Assembly (NCBI GenBank): GCA_947500385.1
Contig: CANMSA010000001.1
Coordinates: 1-64,000, forward strand
DNA from: an uncultured Flavobacteriaceae bacterium
GTDB lineage: Bacteria > Bacteroidota > Bacteroidia > Flavobacteriales > Flavobacteriaceae
DNA length: 64,000 nucleotides
Reading direction: 5' to 3'
Shown: positions 35,453-44,078 of the stretch, one piece after another
Position numbering within the stretch: the stretch's first letter is position 1
Layout: every line of letters starts with the position of its first letter
The notes under the pieces: model-generated
The model's input: only the letters and a program-made list of their open reading frames with translations
What the model was told of the DNA's origin: nothing
The model's database searches: none
Program-made: the position numbers and the translations under genes

Positions 35453-36686
35453 AGACCAAACTTTTGGAAAATTACTAGGAATCGCCATATTAGGCACTAT
35501 TACGCTTATCGTTACCAATGGTATGACCATTTCGGGAATCACCGTATTCGATGATGCCATCCTCACGGATTTCGGATGGACCAAATCAGAGTTGAAGTTC
35601 AGGGATCTTATCAATCTCGTTTCTTCATCCTTGATCATGCCCTTTGTCGGTGTTATTATCGATAAATATGGGGTAAAGCGTTTTATGATTATGGGACTTC
35701 TGATGATTTCCGCCTTATACTATCTATATTCCCAAATCGAGACCACTTGGCAGATGTATGCGATTCACTTAGGCTTCGCCTTCGCAGTTTCCGGTGCAGG
35801 AACCTTGGCAACCATCATCATGGTATCACAACGGGTCGTAAAAAACCGGGGCACTGCAATCGGAATTGCGCTTGCGGGTACGTCCTTAGGTGGGATCATC
35901 ATCCCCCAAATTGGAAGACCTCTGTTGGAAGCGTATGGCTGGCGAACCGCTTTCCAATATGAAGCGATCATACCCCTGCTTATTTTGGTCGCCTTAGTGA
36001 TCTTTCTAAAACCGGTAGTTTATAAGAAAAAAGCTGCGGCAAAGGCCACGGCAAAAGATGAGGAAACGGGACTTACCGAACTAAAGTTTACTGCCGCTTT
36101 GAAATCTCCTGTTTTTTGGGCCATCTCCTTTACAGGAGTGTTTTGCTTTTATAGCATATTGGGCATCATCAGCAATTTGTTTCTCTATTTAAAAGAATTG
36201 AATTTTTCCAATGCGGAAGCTGCCAATGCCTTTAGTATCTTCTTCGCCATTATGCTCATTGCAAAATTAAGTTCCGGTGTCGTTACAGATTTTATCAACC
36301 AATACAAACTCTTTCGAATACAACTGGCCATTATGGCGCTCGGAGTTGTCGGCCTGGCGCTGCACTCAGAAAGTCTTGTATGGCCTTCCCTTGTGGCCAT
36401 CGGCCTCGGTTGGGGCGGCCTGTATACCTTGCTTAACTACATCATTATTACCACCTTTGGGGTGAAGTCCGCCGGAAAAATCGGTGGGGTCATCTCATTT
36501 TTTGAGGGAGTCGGTTCCGGATTGGGTATGTGGCTTACGGCAGTAATTGCCGATCAAACAGGTTCCTATAGCACCAGTTTTTGGGTAATCGTGGCATTGC
36601 TGGGAATTGCGTTGGTAATTTCCTTTTTTATTCGGCCTATTCTTGCTGAAAAACCGCAAGAAACAGTATCACAATCATCGAGCTAA
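35442..36686 (+). CDS. MFS transporter, OFA/monocarboxylate-like
   Basis: A 414-residue carrier with about twelve membrane spans. Landmarks include VIIDKYGVKRFMIMGLLMIS after helix 2, RGTAIGIALAGTSLGGIIIPQIGRPLLEAYGWR in parts, and a second-half FNFSNAEAANAFS-like loop region. It overlaps the preceding gene by 11 bp and ends the operator E operon. It resembles the MFS at 13448 more than the ACS-type one at 12179. A carboxylate or small organic substrate is likely. Confidence 0.87.
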   Translation: MEAKDQTFGKLLGIAILGTITLIVTNGMTISGITVFDDAILTDFGWTKSELKFRDLINLVSSSLIMPFVGVIIDKYGVKRFMIMGLLMISALYYLYSQIETTWQMYAIHLGFAFAVSGAGTLATIIMVSQRVVKNRGTAIGIALAGTSLGGIIIPQIGRPLLEAYGWRTAFQYEAIIPLLILVALVIFLKPVVYKKKAAAKATAKDEETGLTELKFTAALKSPVFWAISFTGVFCFYSILGIISNLFLYLKELNFSNAEAANAFSIFFAIMLIAKLSSGVVTDFINQYKLFRIQLAIMALGVVGLALHSESLVWPSLVAIGLGWGGLYTLLNYIIITTFGVKSAGKIGGVISFFEGVGSGLGMWLTAVIADQTGSYSTSFWVIVALLGIALVISFFIRPILAEKPQETVSQSSS

Positions 36687-36724
36687 TACCTTCTCATAAT
36701 CAATCTTGCATCTGCGAACATTCG

Positions 36725-36853
36725 CTAATCCGACAGGTATATTTTTGAAATAGCATCGACCAAATCATGGGTATAAACACCGGAAAGGTTTAGGTGCAAT
36801 ACAATCGCCAAGTCATCTTTAGGGTAAATGGCAAATGCTGCCCCCCCTATTCG
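36725..36853 (-). pseudogene. C-terminal remnant of a serine hydrolase (beta-lactamase family)
   Basis: Read on the minus strand in a frame different from the adjacent gene, this stretch gives RIGGAAFAIYPKDDLAIVL then HLNLSGVYTHDLVDAISKIY and a stop (TAG complement at 36725). That is the usual last strand and helix of class C beta-lactamase-like hydrolases. No start or catalytic part exists. It joins directly to the truncated end of the next gene, so a deletion probably fused two unrelated genes. Confidence 0.6.
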
Positions 36854-36859
36854 GCAGCA
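36836..36859 (-). terminator. Hairpin at the 3' end of the GIN-domain gene
   Basis: TGCTGCC (36836-36842) and GGCAGCA (36853-36859) form a perfect 7-bp stem around the stop codon of the minus-strand gene. On that strand it is followed by TTTGCCATTT, a poor T-run, so termination is possible but weak. It also lies exactly at the deletion junction. Confidence 0.3.
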
Positions 36860-37410
36860 CTTAAACTTCTGTTTGTGAACGTCCCGTTTTCATTTCTTGA
36901 AAAAATGTTTTGCTTTCTAGCAGTACCACTCAAACGAAGGTCGGCACTATCTTTCATCCATAAATCTAATTGATTTACATCTAACTCCAATACGGCATTC
37001 GACCTATCTTGTACGGTAATCTGTAAGGTTGCGGTTCTAATGGTATTTTCACTGAATAGCTCCGCAGCATCTTTTACCACTATTGCATTAACTTGATCAT
37101 ACGCAACGTAAATCTTAACAGACTCCCCACTATAGTTGATCGGAGTGCTAATAGACAATACCCCGTTTTCAACTTTACATTTCACTTCTTCGATCGGCAT
37201 TCCCGCCACCTCCAAGACAACATTTGGTTCAGCACCCTGTTTTATATATACCTGGGCGAGTCCGGAAACCTCAATGGCATGGAAAGTCGGCAATTTCATT
37301 TCTTTATTTACAGGTACTTTAGAAATGGTGGTCTCTTGGGCATACATCCCCAAAGTTAAAATCAAAGCAAATAACAGGAAGGTCGAATTGGCATGTCTAC
37401 TAATTTTCAT
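36847..37410 (-). CDS. Head GIN (DUF2807) domain secreted protein, C-terminally truncated
   Basis: About 187 residues from ATG 37410 (MKISRHANSTF); an upstream ATG at 37440 is less likely because it delays the signal peptide. After the signal comes FHAIEVSGLAQVYIKQGAEPNVVLEVAG, the start of the beta-helical GIN domain common in Bacteroidota envelope proteins. The repeat pattern stops abruptly at NENGTFTNRSLSAAE, where family members continue, and a serine-hydrolase remnant follows. It is probably a broken gene. Confidence 0.65.
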   Translation of the reverse strand: MKISRHANSTFLLFALILTLGMYAQETTISKVPVNKEMKLPTFHAIEVSGLAQVYIKQGAEPNVVLEVAGMPIEEVKCKVENGVLSISTPINYSGESVKIYVAYDQVNAIVVKDAAELFSENTIRTATLQITVQDRSNAVLELDVNQLDLWMKDSADLRLSGTARKQNIFSRNENGTFTNRSLSAAE

Positions 37411-37450
37411 AAACGTATATTTAAGTGTTGTTATGTTCAATACATTACTG

Positions 37451-37464
37451 TAAACTGCAGTTTA
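37451..37464. promoter_or_regulatory. Perfect 14-bp palindrome upstream of the GIN-domain gene
   Basis: TAAACTG-CAGTTTA is a perfect inverted repeat 40 bp upstream of the minus-strand start at 37410. It could be a regulator site. It is unlike the shared regulon operator. Confidence 0.35.
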
Positions 37465-37570
37465 TAAAAAAGGTTACAAGATTTCCGGTCAAATTGAAAA
37501 ACACTGGATAATAGGGCCTTCAAAAGAAGAGAAGGCTGCAATTGAAAAAATAAGTTCAACTAAAAAATGA
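37454..37570 (+). pseudogene. Possible 3' fragment of a lost gene
   Basis: A 38-codon frame without a start, preceded in frame by a stop at 37451, reads TAVYKKGYKISGQ, IEKHWIIGPSKEEKAAIE and KISSTKK. Its TGA overlaps the ATG of the next small gene (ATGA), an arrangement typical of coupled operon genes. It may be the tail of a deleted upstream gene. Composition-based judgement only. Confidence 0.35.
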
Positions 37571-37734
37571 AAACAATAATTAAATATAGAATTCTTGACA
37601 TATTGATATTTACGGGTATCGCGTATGCCATTTCGTACTTTACCTCTGTAAACATGGTGCCATACACCATCGGCTTTTTTATTGGGTATCTCGTATTTGT
37701 AATAGGCCCCATCGTCTATAAAATAAAAGTGTAA
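37567..37734 (+). CDS. Small membrane protein (55 aa)
   Basis: A 55-residue protein starting MKTIIKYRILDILIFTG and containing two hydrophobic segments (ILIFTGIAYAISYF and YTIGFFIGYLVFVIGPIVY). No family identified. It overlaps the tail of the preceding fragment by 4 bp. Short length and lack of homologue recognition keep confidence moderate. Confidence 0.5.
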   Translation: MKTIIKYRILDILIFTGIAYAISYFTSVNMVPYTIGFFIGYLVFVIGPIVYKIKV

Positions 37735-37813
37735 GACCGGCCATATCTCCATAGGGAAACATTACTATACCAACCAACTTCAAGTAATTACAAATGAAAG
37801 AAAAAGCAATCGC

Positions 37814-38254
37814 ATGATCAAAGATTCTTCAAACTGCTTTACCACCATAGAACTTCCAGTGCAATGGGGTGATATGGATGCCGCGCAACACGTAAACAAT
37901 ACGGTGTACCTGCGTTGGATTGAATCGGCCCGTATCGCCATGTTCCAAAAAATAAACGGAGGTGCATTCAAGTTTCGGAATATAGTGCCGATACTGGCCT
38001 GGCAAGACTGTAAATATATATTTCCGGTGACCTTTCCCGATCAGATCAGTGTAGCGGTCAACGTTTTGGAACTGTTAGAAGACCGGGTACTTTGTGAAGG
38101 GAAAATCTACAGTAAAACCCATGACCGCATCGTGGCCATTTCTAAATTCACCTTAATGGCCTACGACATGGTAGCCCTAAAAAAACACCCTTTTCTACCG
38201 ACTTGGAGAAAAGCGTTTGTAGATTTTTATGGGGAACGAATTTTAAGCAAGTAG
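37814..38254 (+). CDS. Acyl-CoA thioesterase, 4HBT family
   Basis: A 146-residue hotdog-fold thioesterase. The signature VQWGDMDAAQHVNNTVYLRWIESAR (in parts) has the catalytic-type Asp and the H-V-N-N-x-x-Y-L pattern of 4-hydroxybenzoyl-CoA thioesterase-like proteins. It hydrolyses acyl-CoA to free acid; cytoplasmic. It is flanked by non-regulon genes and no shared operator precedes it, so a housekeeping role is likely. Confidence 0.88.
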   Translation: MIKDSSNCFTTIELPVQWGDMDAAQHVNNTVYLRWIESARIAMFQKINGGAFKFRNIVPILAWQDCKYIFPVTFPDQISVAVNVLELLEDRVLCEGKIYSKTHDRIVAISKFTLMAYDMVALKKHPFLPTWRKAFVDFYGERILSK

Positions 38255-38573
38255 CTTTATATAGAAAACGCTCGGCCTTCCACTATATCGAATAACATAT
38301 TGACTTTTATCTGATAATGTATTAGGCGGGGATGGGTCCCGGAGTTTTTATAGGTGCTATAGAAGTTCTTTAGAATGTGTAACATTATTTTATTCCATTC
38401 ATCATAAACAGTAGGTTGATTAAATCAACCAAAGCAGCGCTGGCTTTCACAAAAAATAAAATTCTTATTGGAGAATTTAACGCTTATGAGCCATAATTTA
38501 TTCTGTAAATTCAGTATATTCTAAAATTTACTTTCCCCTTTACCGGATAAATTCCAATAAAATATAGAACAGC
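38255..38573. other. Intergenic region, 319 bp
   Basis: No gene, RNA or regulon operator was recognised between the thioesterase and the next gene. The only structure noted is the inverted repeat at 38414-38430. The rest is AT-rich leader sequence. Confidence 0.6.
38414..38430. promoter_or_regulatory. 17-bp inverted repeat
   Basis: GGTTGAT-TAA-ATCAACC is a perfect 7-bp inverted repeat with a 3-bp spacer, about 140 bp before the 38574 gene. It could be a regulator site. No T-run follows, so it is not a convincing terminator. Confidence 0.35.
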
Positions 38574-40181
38574 ATGTCAAGGAACTACTTTTTCATACTC
38601 TTTCTTTTGATAACCGTCGTTGGATTTTCTCAAAAGGAAGAATATATTTTTGGTCAATTGGTCGATTCCACTAAGAATGAAGCTATTGCCTTTGCGAGTA
38701 TCATATTAAAGAACAAGGCGTTGGGCACCATTACGAATATTGACGGTACATTTAAGATTCCACTACGCTTAAAGGAGTTGGGGGAAGTAATCGAGATTTC
38801 CTCGATGGGTTACAAGAGCAAAGAGCTTTTGCTCGAAGACCTGGGAATTGAAAAGGGAAATATTATTATTCTTGAACCAGCACTTTTTGAACTGAATGAA
38901 GCGGTGGTATCTGCCAATATCAAAAGCCTAAGTGCCAAACAAATCGTTCGGATAGCGGTCAATAGTATTCCTCAAAACCATCCTCCCGAAGCGTTTGGTA
39001 TTATTGGGTATTATCGCGATTATCAAGTAAAAAATAGTAATTACACAAATTTGAATGAAGCGATTATCAAAATGACGGATAAAGGATCCAGTGCAACCGA
39101 TATTCTTGATAACCAGTATCAAATCTACTCTTACAATCAAAATACCGATTTTGAACTGGATGATTTCGCAAGTCAACCCTATGACTATGATGGTTTTAAC
39201 AAAGTAATTCCGAACGCAAAACTGAAGAATGATGGTGGTAATGAGTTTATTACCTTGCAAATGCATGACGCCATACGAAATTATGGCATGAAATCATTCT
39301 CGTTCGTAGACGATATGGATTCCGACTTTATAAACAACCACCGGTTTCGACTAAAGGGAAAAACAAGTTATGGAGAAGAAACGGTATACGAAATTCATCT
39401 ATCCTATAGAAACGACAAATACCGAGCGGAGGGCAAAATATTCGTTAATACCGATGATTACGCCATTCATAACTTAGACTATGCCGTGTTTAAACGCAAG
39501 CAACCAGGAAATCAGCGTACCGCTGTGAACGAAAAAGAAAGATATACCGACGGTTTTAAAAAAATGAATAGCGAACTACTCTATCTCATTCGAATCGAAT
39601 ATGTCAGAGGATCTCGTAATAGTATGTATCTGAATTATATTTCCTTTTACAATAAAGTACTCATACAAAGGCCTGCAGAATTTAAGTCTAAGTTCATTCT
39701 TAATTTAGACGATAGATCATTTAGAGTACGTATGAACAAAATTCCCGTGCGGCTGGACAAGATTAAGGAACGAGATTTTGAAGTTTACTATAAAGACCAA
39801 ATCATACCTATTAAGGAGTTTTATTTCTTAGAGTATGAAAAAACCTTTGTGGTGTGCCCTTATCTTGACAAAGGAAAATCAAAGGCCGTCACAGACCATA
39901 TTTTTACCCAATCCCCTAACATGGAAATATCGGATATCAAATACTCCTATAACAATATGGAAGACGACCTTGGCAACGAGCTAGATGAACGAAAATTAGA
40001 GTATGTGCATCAATATCGCGAGTTTTTTAGTCAAGAGTTCCAGTTAATGGGTAGTATAATAGATAGCACTCACCTTATGAATAAGACACTACCGTTGGAT
40101 GACCCTTTGCAGCCTGTAGCTACAGAAGAGCTTAAAAACAGGAATTGGAAAAATACACCGCTACCCAACTTAAAAGACTAA
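38574..40181 (+). CDS. Secreted carboxypeptidase-like regulatory domain protein
   Basis: A 535-residue protein with a Sec signal peptide (FFILFLLITVVGFSQ). Residues about 24-105 form a CarboxypepD_reg-like beta sandwich (GQLVDSTKNEAIAFASIILKN, GTFKIPLRL, EISSMGYKSKELLL). The remainder resembles the large beta-rich part of similar Bacteroidota surface proteins (SLSAKQIVRIAVNSIPQNHP; GKTSYGEETVYEIHLSYR). No TonB plug or barrel domain is present. Function unknown; envelope-associated. Confidence 0.8.
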   Translation: MSRNYFFILFLLITVVGFSQKEEYIFGQLVDSTKNEAIAFASIILKNKALGTITNIDGTFKIPLRLKELGEVIEISSMGYKSKELLLEDLGIEKGNIIILEPALFELNEAVVSANIKSLSAKQIVRIAVNSIPQNHPPEAFGIIGYYRDYQVKNSNYTNLNEAIIKMTDKGSSATDILDNQYQIYSYNQNTDFELDDFASQPYDYDGFNKVIPNAKLKNDGGNEFITLQMHDAIRNYGMKSFSFVDDMDSDFINNHRFRLKGKTSYGEETVYEIHLSYRNDKYRAEGKIFVNTDDYAIHNLDYAVFKRKQPGNQRTAVNEKERYTDGFKKMNSELLYLIRIEYVRGSRNSMYLNYISFYNKVLIQRPAEFKSKFILNLDDRSFRVRMNKIPVRLDKIKERDFEVYYKDQIIPIKEFYFLEYEKTFVVCPYLDKGKSKAVTDHIFTQSPNMEISDIKYSYNNMEDDLGNELDERKLEYVHQYREFFSQEFQLMGSIIDSTHLMNKTLPLDDPLQPVATEELKNRNWKNTPLPNLKD

Positions 40182-40304
40182 GGATATGGCAAAGTTTACT
40201 ACTGAATAAAATCAAACAAAGAGGTTCAAAAAACCTTAAAATTCAACAGTCATAGGCAATATATGGGCATTGTTCTAAGGCAAATGTCTGTAAAAATTAA
40301 ATAA

Positions 40305-40724
40305 ATGAAACAGCGAATAGCCCACATCGCCTTGGTAGTCAAAGATTACGACGAAGCCATTGATTTTTACACTCAAAAGCTCGGTTTTGAGGTGTTGGAA
40401 GATACTACGATCGATGCATTGAAACGATGGGTGGTGATTGCTCCGCCGGGAGCAAAAGAATGTTGTCTTTTATTGGCACGAGCAGCTGACGAAAAACAAC
40501 TGGCCAGTGTAGGAAACCAAACCGGAGGGAGGGTTTTTCTATTCCTTTTTACCGATGACTTTTGGCGCGATTATCACAAAATGGTCGAGCGGAAAGTCAA
40601 CTTTGTACGTCCTCCCAAAAAAGAACCGTATGGCATGGTGGCCGTTTTCGAAGATCTATATGGAAACCTCTGGGATTTATTGGAACCGAACGAACGCAAT
40701 AAAGGGGTCATTAAAAATGAATGA
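40305..40724 (+). CDS. Single-domain VOC family protein
   Basis: A 139-residue glyoxalase/bleomycin-resistance-fold protein. It begins RIAHIALVVKDYDEAIDFYTQKLGFEVLEDT and ends MVAVFEDLYGNLWDLLEP, the two halves of a classical VOC module with His and Glu metal-ligand positions. Such proteins dimerise to form metal sites. It is outside the operator-bearing operons and probably unrelated to the regulon. Confidence 0.88.
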   Translation: MKQRIAHIALVVKDYDEAIDFYTQKLGFEVLEDTTIDALKRWVVIAPPGAKECCLLLARAADEKQLASVGNQTGGRVFLFLFTDDFWRDYHKMVERKVNFVRPPKKEPYGMVAVFEDLYGNLWDLLEPNERNKGVIKNE

Positions 40725-40786
40725 AATTCAAAGTCGGCACTGGACCATTTGACTAAGTTTCTATAAAAATCAACTAAAAACATACT

Positions 40787-40957
40787 ATGGATAAAAATGA
40801 AAACAATGGCGCAAAATTTGCTGCCGCCCTAGGAACAATCGGTCTAATTGCCGGGGTATTTTTGATATTCTCTGGAGATACTTTTATAGGTATTGCCGGC
40901 TCGGTAGCAAGTGCAGGAATAGCATACAAAGGTTTTAATGACTTAAAAAAGAGGTGA
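40787..40957 (+). CDS. Small hydrophobic protein (56 aa)
   Basis: A 56-residue protein, starting MDKNENNGAKFAAALG. It contains one glycine-rich hydrophobic stretch (TIGLIAGVFLIFSGD, then FIGIAGSVASAGIAYKGF) and ends DLKKR. Codon use looks like that of neighbours. Likely a small membrane protein of unknown function. Confidence 0.5.
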   Translation: MDKNENNGAKFAAALGTIGLIAGVFLIFSGDTFIGIAGSVASAGIAYKGFNDLKKR

Positions 40958-40976
40958 AAGTTCAAGACCCTATCTT

Positions 40977-42083
40977 TTAATATTTTTCTTTCTCAAAATA
41001 ATTCCATAATTCATTGCCGAGACTAGCGCCATTATCTGAATTGGCAAATAGGACGTAGCCCCATTTTTTCTTAGTATCCAACAAGTACCAGCTGGTAAAG
41101 CCCTCATTGTCACCGTCATGGATATAGGTTGTACTATAGTCTTGATCAGGGTTTAGAAACCCCAAGGTATAGTAGATATTCATACCTGTACTGGTCGTTG
41201 CGGTCAACGAATGATGCTTTAGCAAATTTGCATAGCTTGCTTCAGACAAGCCATCATTATTCATAATCGCCATCATCCATTTTGAAAAATCGATCGGTTC
41301 GGTATGCAAAGAAGAAGGCGCTACAAAGGTGCCTTTGTCTTTTTTATGCCAATAGCCATTTTCCCAATCAATTTTTGCCCCATTGCTATTGTAGGGCTCA
41401 GCCTTGTTTTGCATCACAGCCTCCGATGGGATATAACTTGAATGTTTCATCTGTAGCGGGATGGCGACCTTTTTTTGAAAAGCGGTTTCCAATCCGTCCC
41501 AGTCGGTAGTATCAAGGTGTTTCAAAACCATGGCCAGGTATTGGTACCCCTCCCAGGAATATTCGTAATCACTATCAGGTTCAAATTTTATTTTGAGTTT
41601 TTTGTCTGGCTCATTTTCCCGCCAATTAGGGAAGCCTGAGCGATGACTTAATACCATACGGGCAGTAATCTTCTTATAGCGTTCGTCATGTGCAATATCC
41701 GGAAAAGGTAGATATTCGTACAAGGGTCTATCCAAATCTAACTTTCCCTCATCCACATATTTCATCACAAAAAAAGCAAAAACAGATTTTGACAAAGAGG
41801 CTGCCTCAAAAATTGTTTTGTCGGTAACTGGAATCTTATTTTCTACATCAGAATAGCCAAAGGTATTGTGATATACAACTTGCCCCCTACTCATTACTGC
41901 TATTGAAAGCCCAGGAATATGAAGCTCTTTCATTTTAGCGCTAAGAAAGCTGTCGAGAGAATCCCTTGGCACCTCTACCCCTACATATGAAATTAGTTTG
42001 GTATCATTTTGCGCCGAACACCCTAATAAGAACGTCATTGCGGCCATTATTGGAAAAGTCTTGAATCCTCTAAATTTCTTCAT
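40977..42083 (-). CDS. Serine hydrolase lipoprotein, beta-lactamase family
   Basis: A 368-residue protein with a lipoprotein signal (Cys22 in LLGCSAQ). The SxxK motif is Ser96-Leu-Ser-Lys99 (FEAASLSKS), within the class C beta-lactamase/DD-peptidase/esterase fold; GLSIAVMSRGQVVYHNTFGYSDVE precedes it. It ends in the usual VLFANSDNGASLG region. It probably hydrolyses an ester or peptide in the periplasm. Not in an operator-bearing unit. Confidence 0.87.
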   Translation of the reverse strand: MKKFRGFKTFPIMAAMTFLLGCSAQNDTKLISYVGVEVPRDSLDSFLSAKMKELHIPGLSIAVMSRGQVVYHNTFGYSDVENKIPVTDKTIFEAASLSKSVFAFFVMKYVDEGKLDLDRPLYEYLPFPDIAHDERYKKITARMVLSHRSGFPNWRENEPDKKLKIKFEPDSDYEYSWEGYQYLAMVLKHLDTTDWDGLETAFQKKVAIPLQMKHSSYIPSEAVMQNKAEPYNSNGAKIDWENGYWHKKDKGTFVAPSSLHTEPIDFSKWMMAIMNNDGLSEASYANLLKHHSLTATTSTGMNIYYTLGFLNPDQDYSTTYIHDGDNEGFTSWYLLDTKKKWGYVLFANSDNGASLGNELWNYFEKEKY

Positions 42084-42146
42084 TTATATTATTTACCATT
42101 CGTTGTAAGCAAACTACAAAATTTCTATTGTTTCAACAACGTATTG

Positions 42147-42332
42147 CTATTCGGTTCGTAAACTCTTTACCGGGTTTGCCAAAGCGACTTTTATTGCGTG
42201 AAAGCTCACCGTTAAGAGGGCAACCACAGCGACCAGTGCCCCTACCCCTAGAAAAGTGAACGGGTTTATATCTATTCGATATTGGTACCCTTGTGTCCAA
42301 CTTTGTATCGCAAACCAAGCATGGGGCGGCAA
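42147..42332 (-). pseudogene. C-terminal remnant of an ABC-transporter FtsX/MacB-type permease
   Basis: The minus-strand frame ends with SWTQGYQYRIDINPFTFLG, then VVALLTVSFHAIKVALANP and VKSLRTE followed by a stop. This is the last transmembrane helix and tail of FtsX-like permeases. The part upstream (to 42437) does not resemble the family and the remaining ~340 residues of a permease are missing. Nothing ABC-related is nearby. Confidence 0.7.
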
Positions 42333-42425
42333 TGAAAAGACTGATTCCACTGATCTTTTAAAAATGATTTTCGCTTCAAGGTCGGAACAAGTGTAACAGC
42401 TGGTTTTGAAAATCATCTTTGTTGT

Positions 42426-43502
42426 ATGAAAAAACAATTACTAATTGCCCTACTCTATTTCGCGACCATCGGTGTGAGCGCTCAAATAAAAAAAGAAATC
42501 TTTGAATTTGAGTATAAAAACACGGTGATCAATGGCGTATTAAACATGCCCTCAAACAAGCCCCCCAAAGGCCTGGTACTCATTGTGCATGGCTCCGGGC
42601 AAACAAATGCGGTCGCCCAAGAATGGCACTATGACATACGAGCCCAATTTGTAAAATCGGGCTATGCCGTTTATATGTGGGATAAAATGGGATGTGGTGA
42701 AAGCGGTGGCACGTTCGACTACAACCAATCGGTTCAAAGCAGCGCGGAGGAGGGTATTGCCGCAATCAACGCTTTAAAGGAAAAACAAATACCGGGTTCG
42801 GATGAAATTGGACTGTGGGGCATTAGCAGAGGCGGTTGGATCAACCCATTGATTATTAACCAGTATGATGGGATCAAGTTTTGGGTATCGGTAAGCGGAG
42901 TAGATGAAAAGGAAAATTTTAAATACTTACTAGCAGAAAATCTTAGAATAAATGGACATCCCAAAGATTCGATACGTTTGCTGGTGGACGAATGGCAGGC
43001 CGGTGTACGCCTGACGTATGCAGGAGAAACGTATGAGACGTATATGGCAGCCACCCAAAACATCAGAAATAACAAATTCATCACCAGGTTTAACAACGGT
43101 GCTAGCAGTACTAAGGAAGGCTACTATACCTATCAAAAATCGTTTATGAAAGAGACCTTGGACGAAGCGACCGGATTGGTTGTATACATCGAAAATTTCG
43201 AGACCCTGCTATCAAAGGTCAATTGCCCGGTTCTAGCCCTATTTGGGGAGAAGGACATGAACGTCGATTGGACGAAGACAAAATCACTGTACGAAAGTAC
43301 ACTTGGTAAAAACACCGATTTAACAATTGCATCATTCCCGGATTGCAATCATAACCTATTTAAATGCCAAACGGGTGGTTTCTATGAAATACAAGACAAT
43401 AATTTGCCCTGGGACCGCTGTGATGGCTTTCTTGATACCATGGCCGAATGGTTAGTGGACATAGAACCCAGCCGTAAGAATTCATCAAAAAAACGCGAAT
43501 AA
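42426..43502 (+). CDS. Secreted alpha/beta hydrolase
   Basis: A 358-residue protein with a Sec signal peptide (MKKQLLIALLYFATIGVSAQ). The oxyanion region VLIVHGSGQTNAVAQEWHYD, strand MWDKMGCGESGG and nucleophile motif GISRGG (Ser134) are present, followed by ALFGEKDMNVDW and SFPDCNHNLF for acid and His. It resembles exported dienelactone-hydrolase/acyl-esterase-like enzymes of Bacteroidota. Substrate unknown. Confidence 0.88.
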   Translation: MKKQLLIALLYFATIGVSAQIKKEIFEFEYKNTVINGVLNMPSNKPPKGLVLIVHGSGQTNAVAQEWHYDIRAQFVKSGYAVYMWDKMGCGESGGTFDYNQSVQSSAEEGIAAINALKEKQIPGSDEIGLWGISRGGWINPLIINQYDGIKFWVSVSGVDEKENFKYLLAENLRINGHPKDSIRLLVDEWQAGVRLTYAGETYETYMAATQNIRNNKFITRFNNGASSTKEGYYTYQKSFMKETLDEATGLVVYIENFETLLSKVNCPVLALFGEKDMNVDWTKTKSLYESTLGKNTDLTIASFPDCNHNLFKCQTGGFYEIQDNNLPWDRCDGFLDTMAEWLVDIEPSRKNSSKKRE

Positions 43503-43577
43503 CTTCACATCACACGAATGCCATGATGCGTTTAGGTGATCATGCATCGCCCAAAATGAGCATTTCAAGGAAGGAAT

Positions 43578-43991
43578 CTAAATACCTTCATCGATAGAAA
43601 GCTTCCCAGCCCCATTCAATAAAAGAAAAAGGCTCATCGCCAGCATTACCGTAGCGGGCATGGTTTTACTGATCCCATGTGCCGCAGGTACATGATACAC
43701 AAATACCGCTACCGAGAAATAAATCACCAAGGGAACTGCCGCAAGCCGCACCTTCCAACCCAAGGTTACCAAGATATATGCGATAAAAACACTCCATGAA
43801 GCCAGATATGCAAAGAACAAAGGAAAAGGAAAGCCCATTCCTCCGAGATTCTCCGAAAACTTCTCAACGTTGCTTGGCAAGTATACTTGCGCCTTTACAG
43901 CCAAAATCAGGTACAAAAAAAAGATAAAGCGAATGCATATGGGGGCATACTGTTTGAACCGGGCCAGTTTGTCAAGGGTTTTAAAAATCAT
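43578..43991 (-). CDS. DoxX-like membrane protein
   Basis: A 137-residue protein with about four hydrophobic helices (ICIRFIFFLYLILAVKAQVYLP; FFAYLASWSVFIAYILVTLGWK; a third around AAVPLVIYFSVAVFVY; a fourth MPATVMLAMSLFLLLNGAGK), as in the DoxX/DUF6041-like group. Often a quinone- or redox-associated small membrane subunit. It may be the last gene of the minus-strand operon from 51829, but 87 bp separates it from the VOC gene. Confidence 0.75.
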   Translation of the reverse strand: MIFKTLDKLARFKQYAPICIRFIFFLYLILAVKAQVYLPSNVEKFSENLGGMGFPFPLFFAYLASWSVFIAYILVTLGWKVRLAAVPLVIYFSVAVFVYHVPAAHGISKTMPATVMLAMSLFLLLNGAGKLSIDEGI

Positions 43992-44078
43992 ATCAGTAGG
44001 TATTGGTGATGCCCTGCCCTAGTATTCGGTTGCCGCAATTGACACCTTTGCATACACCGCTCTAGGCTTTGGGCACTG

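Noticed and set aside
42364-42416. 9-bp inverted repeat ATGATTTTC...GAAAATCAT with a 35-bp spacer upstream of 42426
   Set aside because: Arms are AT-rich and far apart, no T-run or regulator context supports it; probably chance near the permease remnant.
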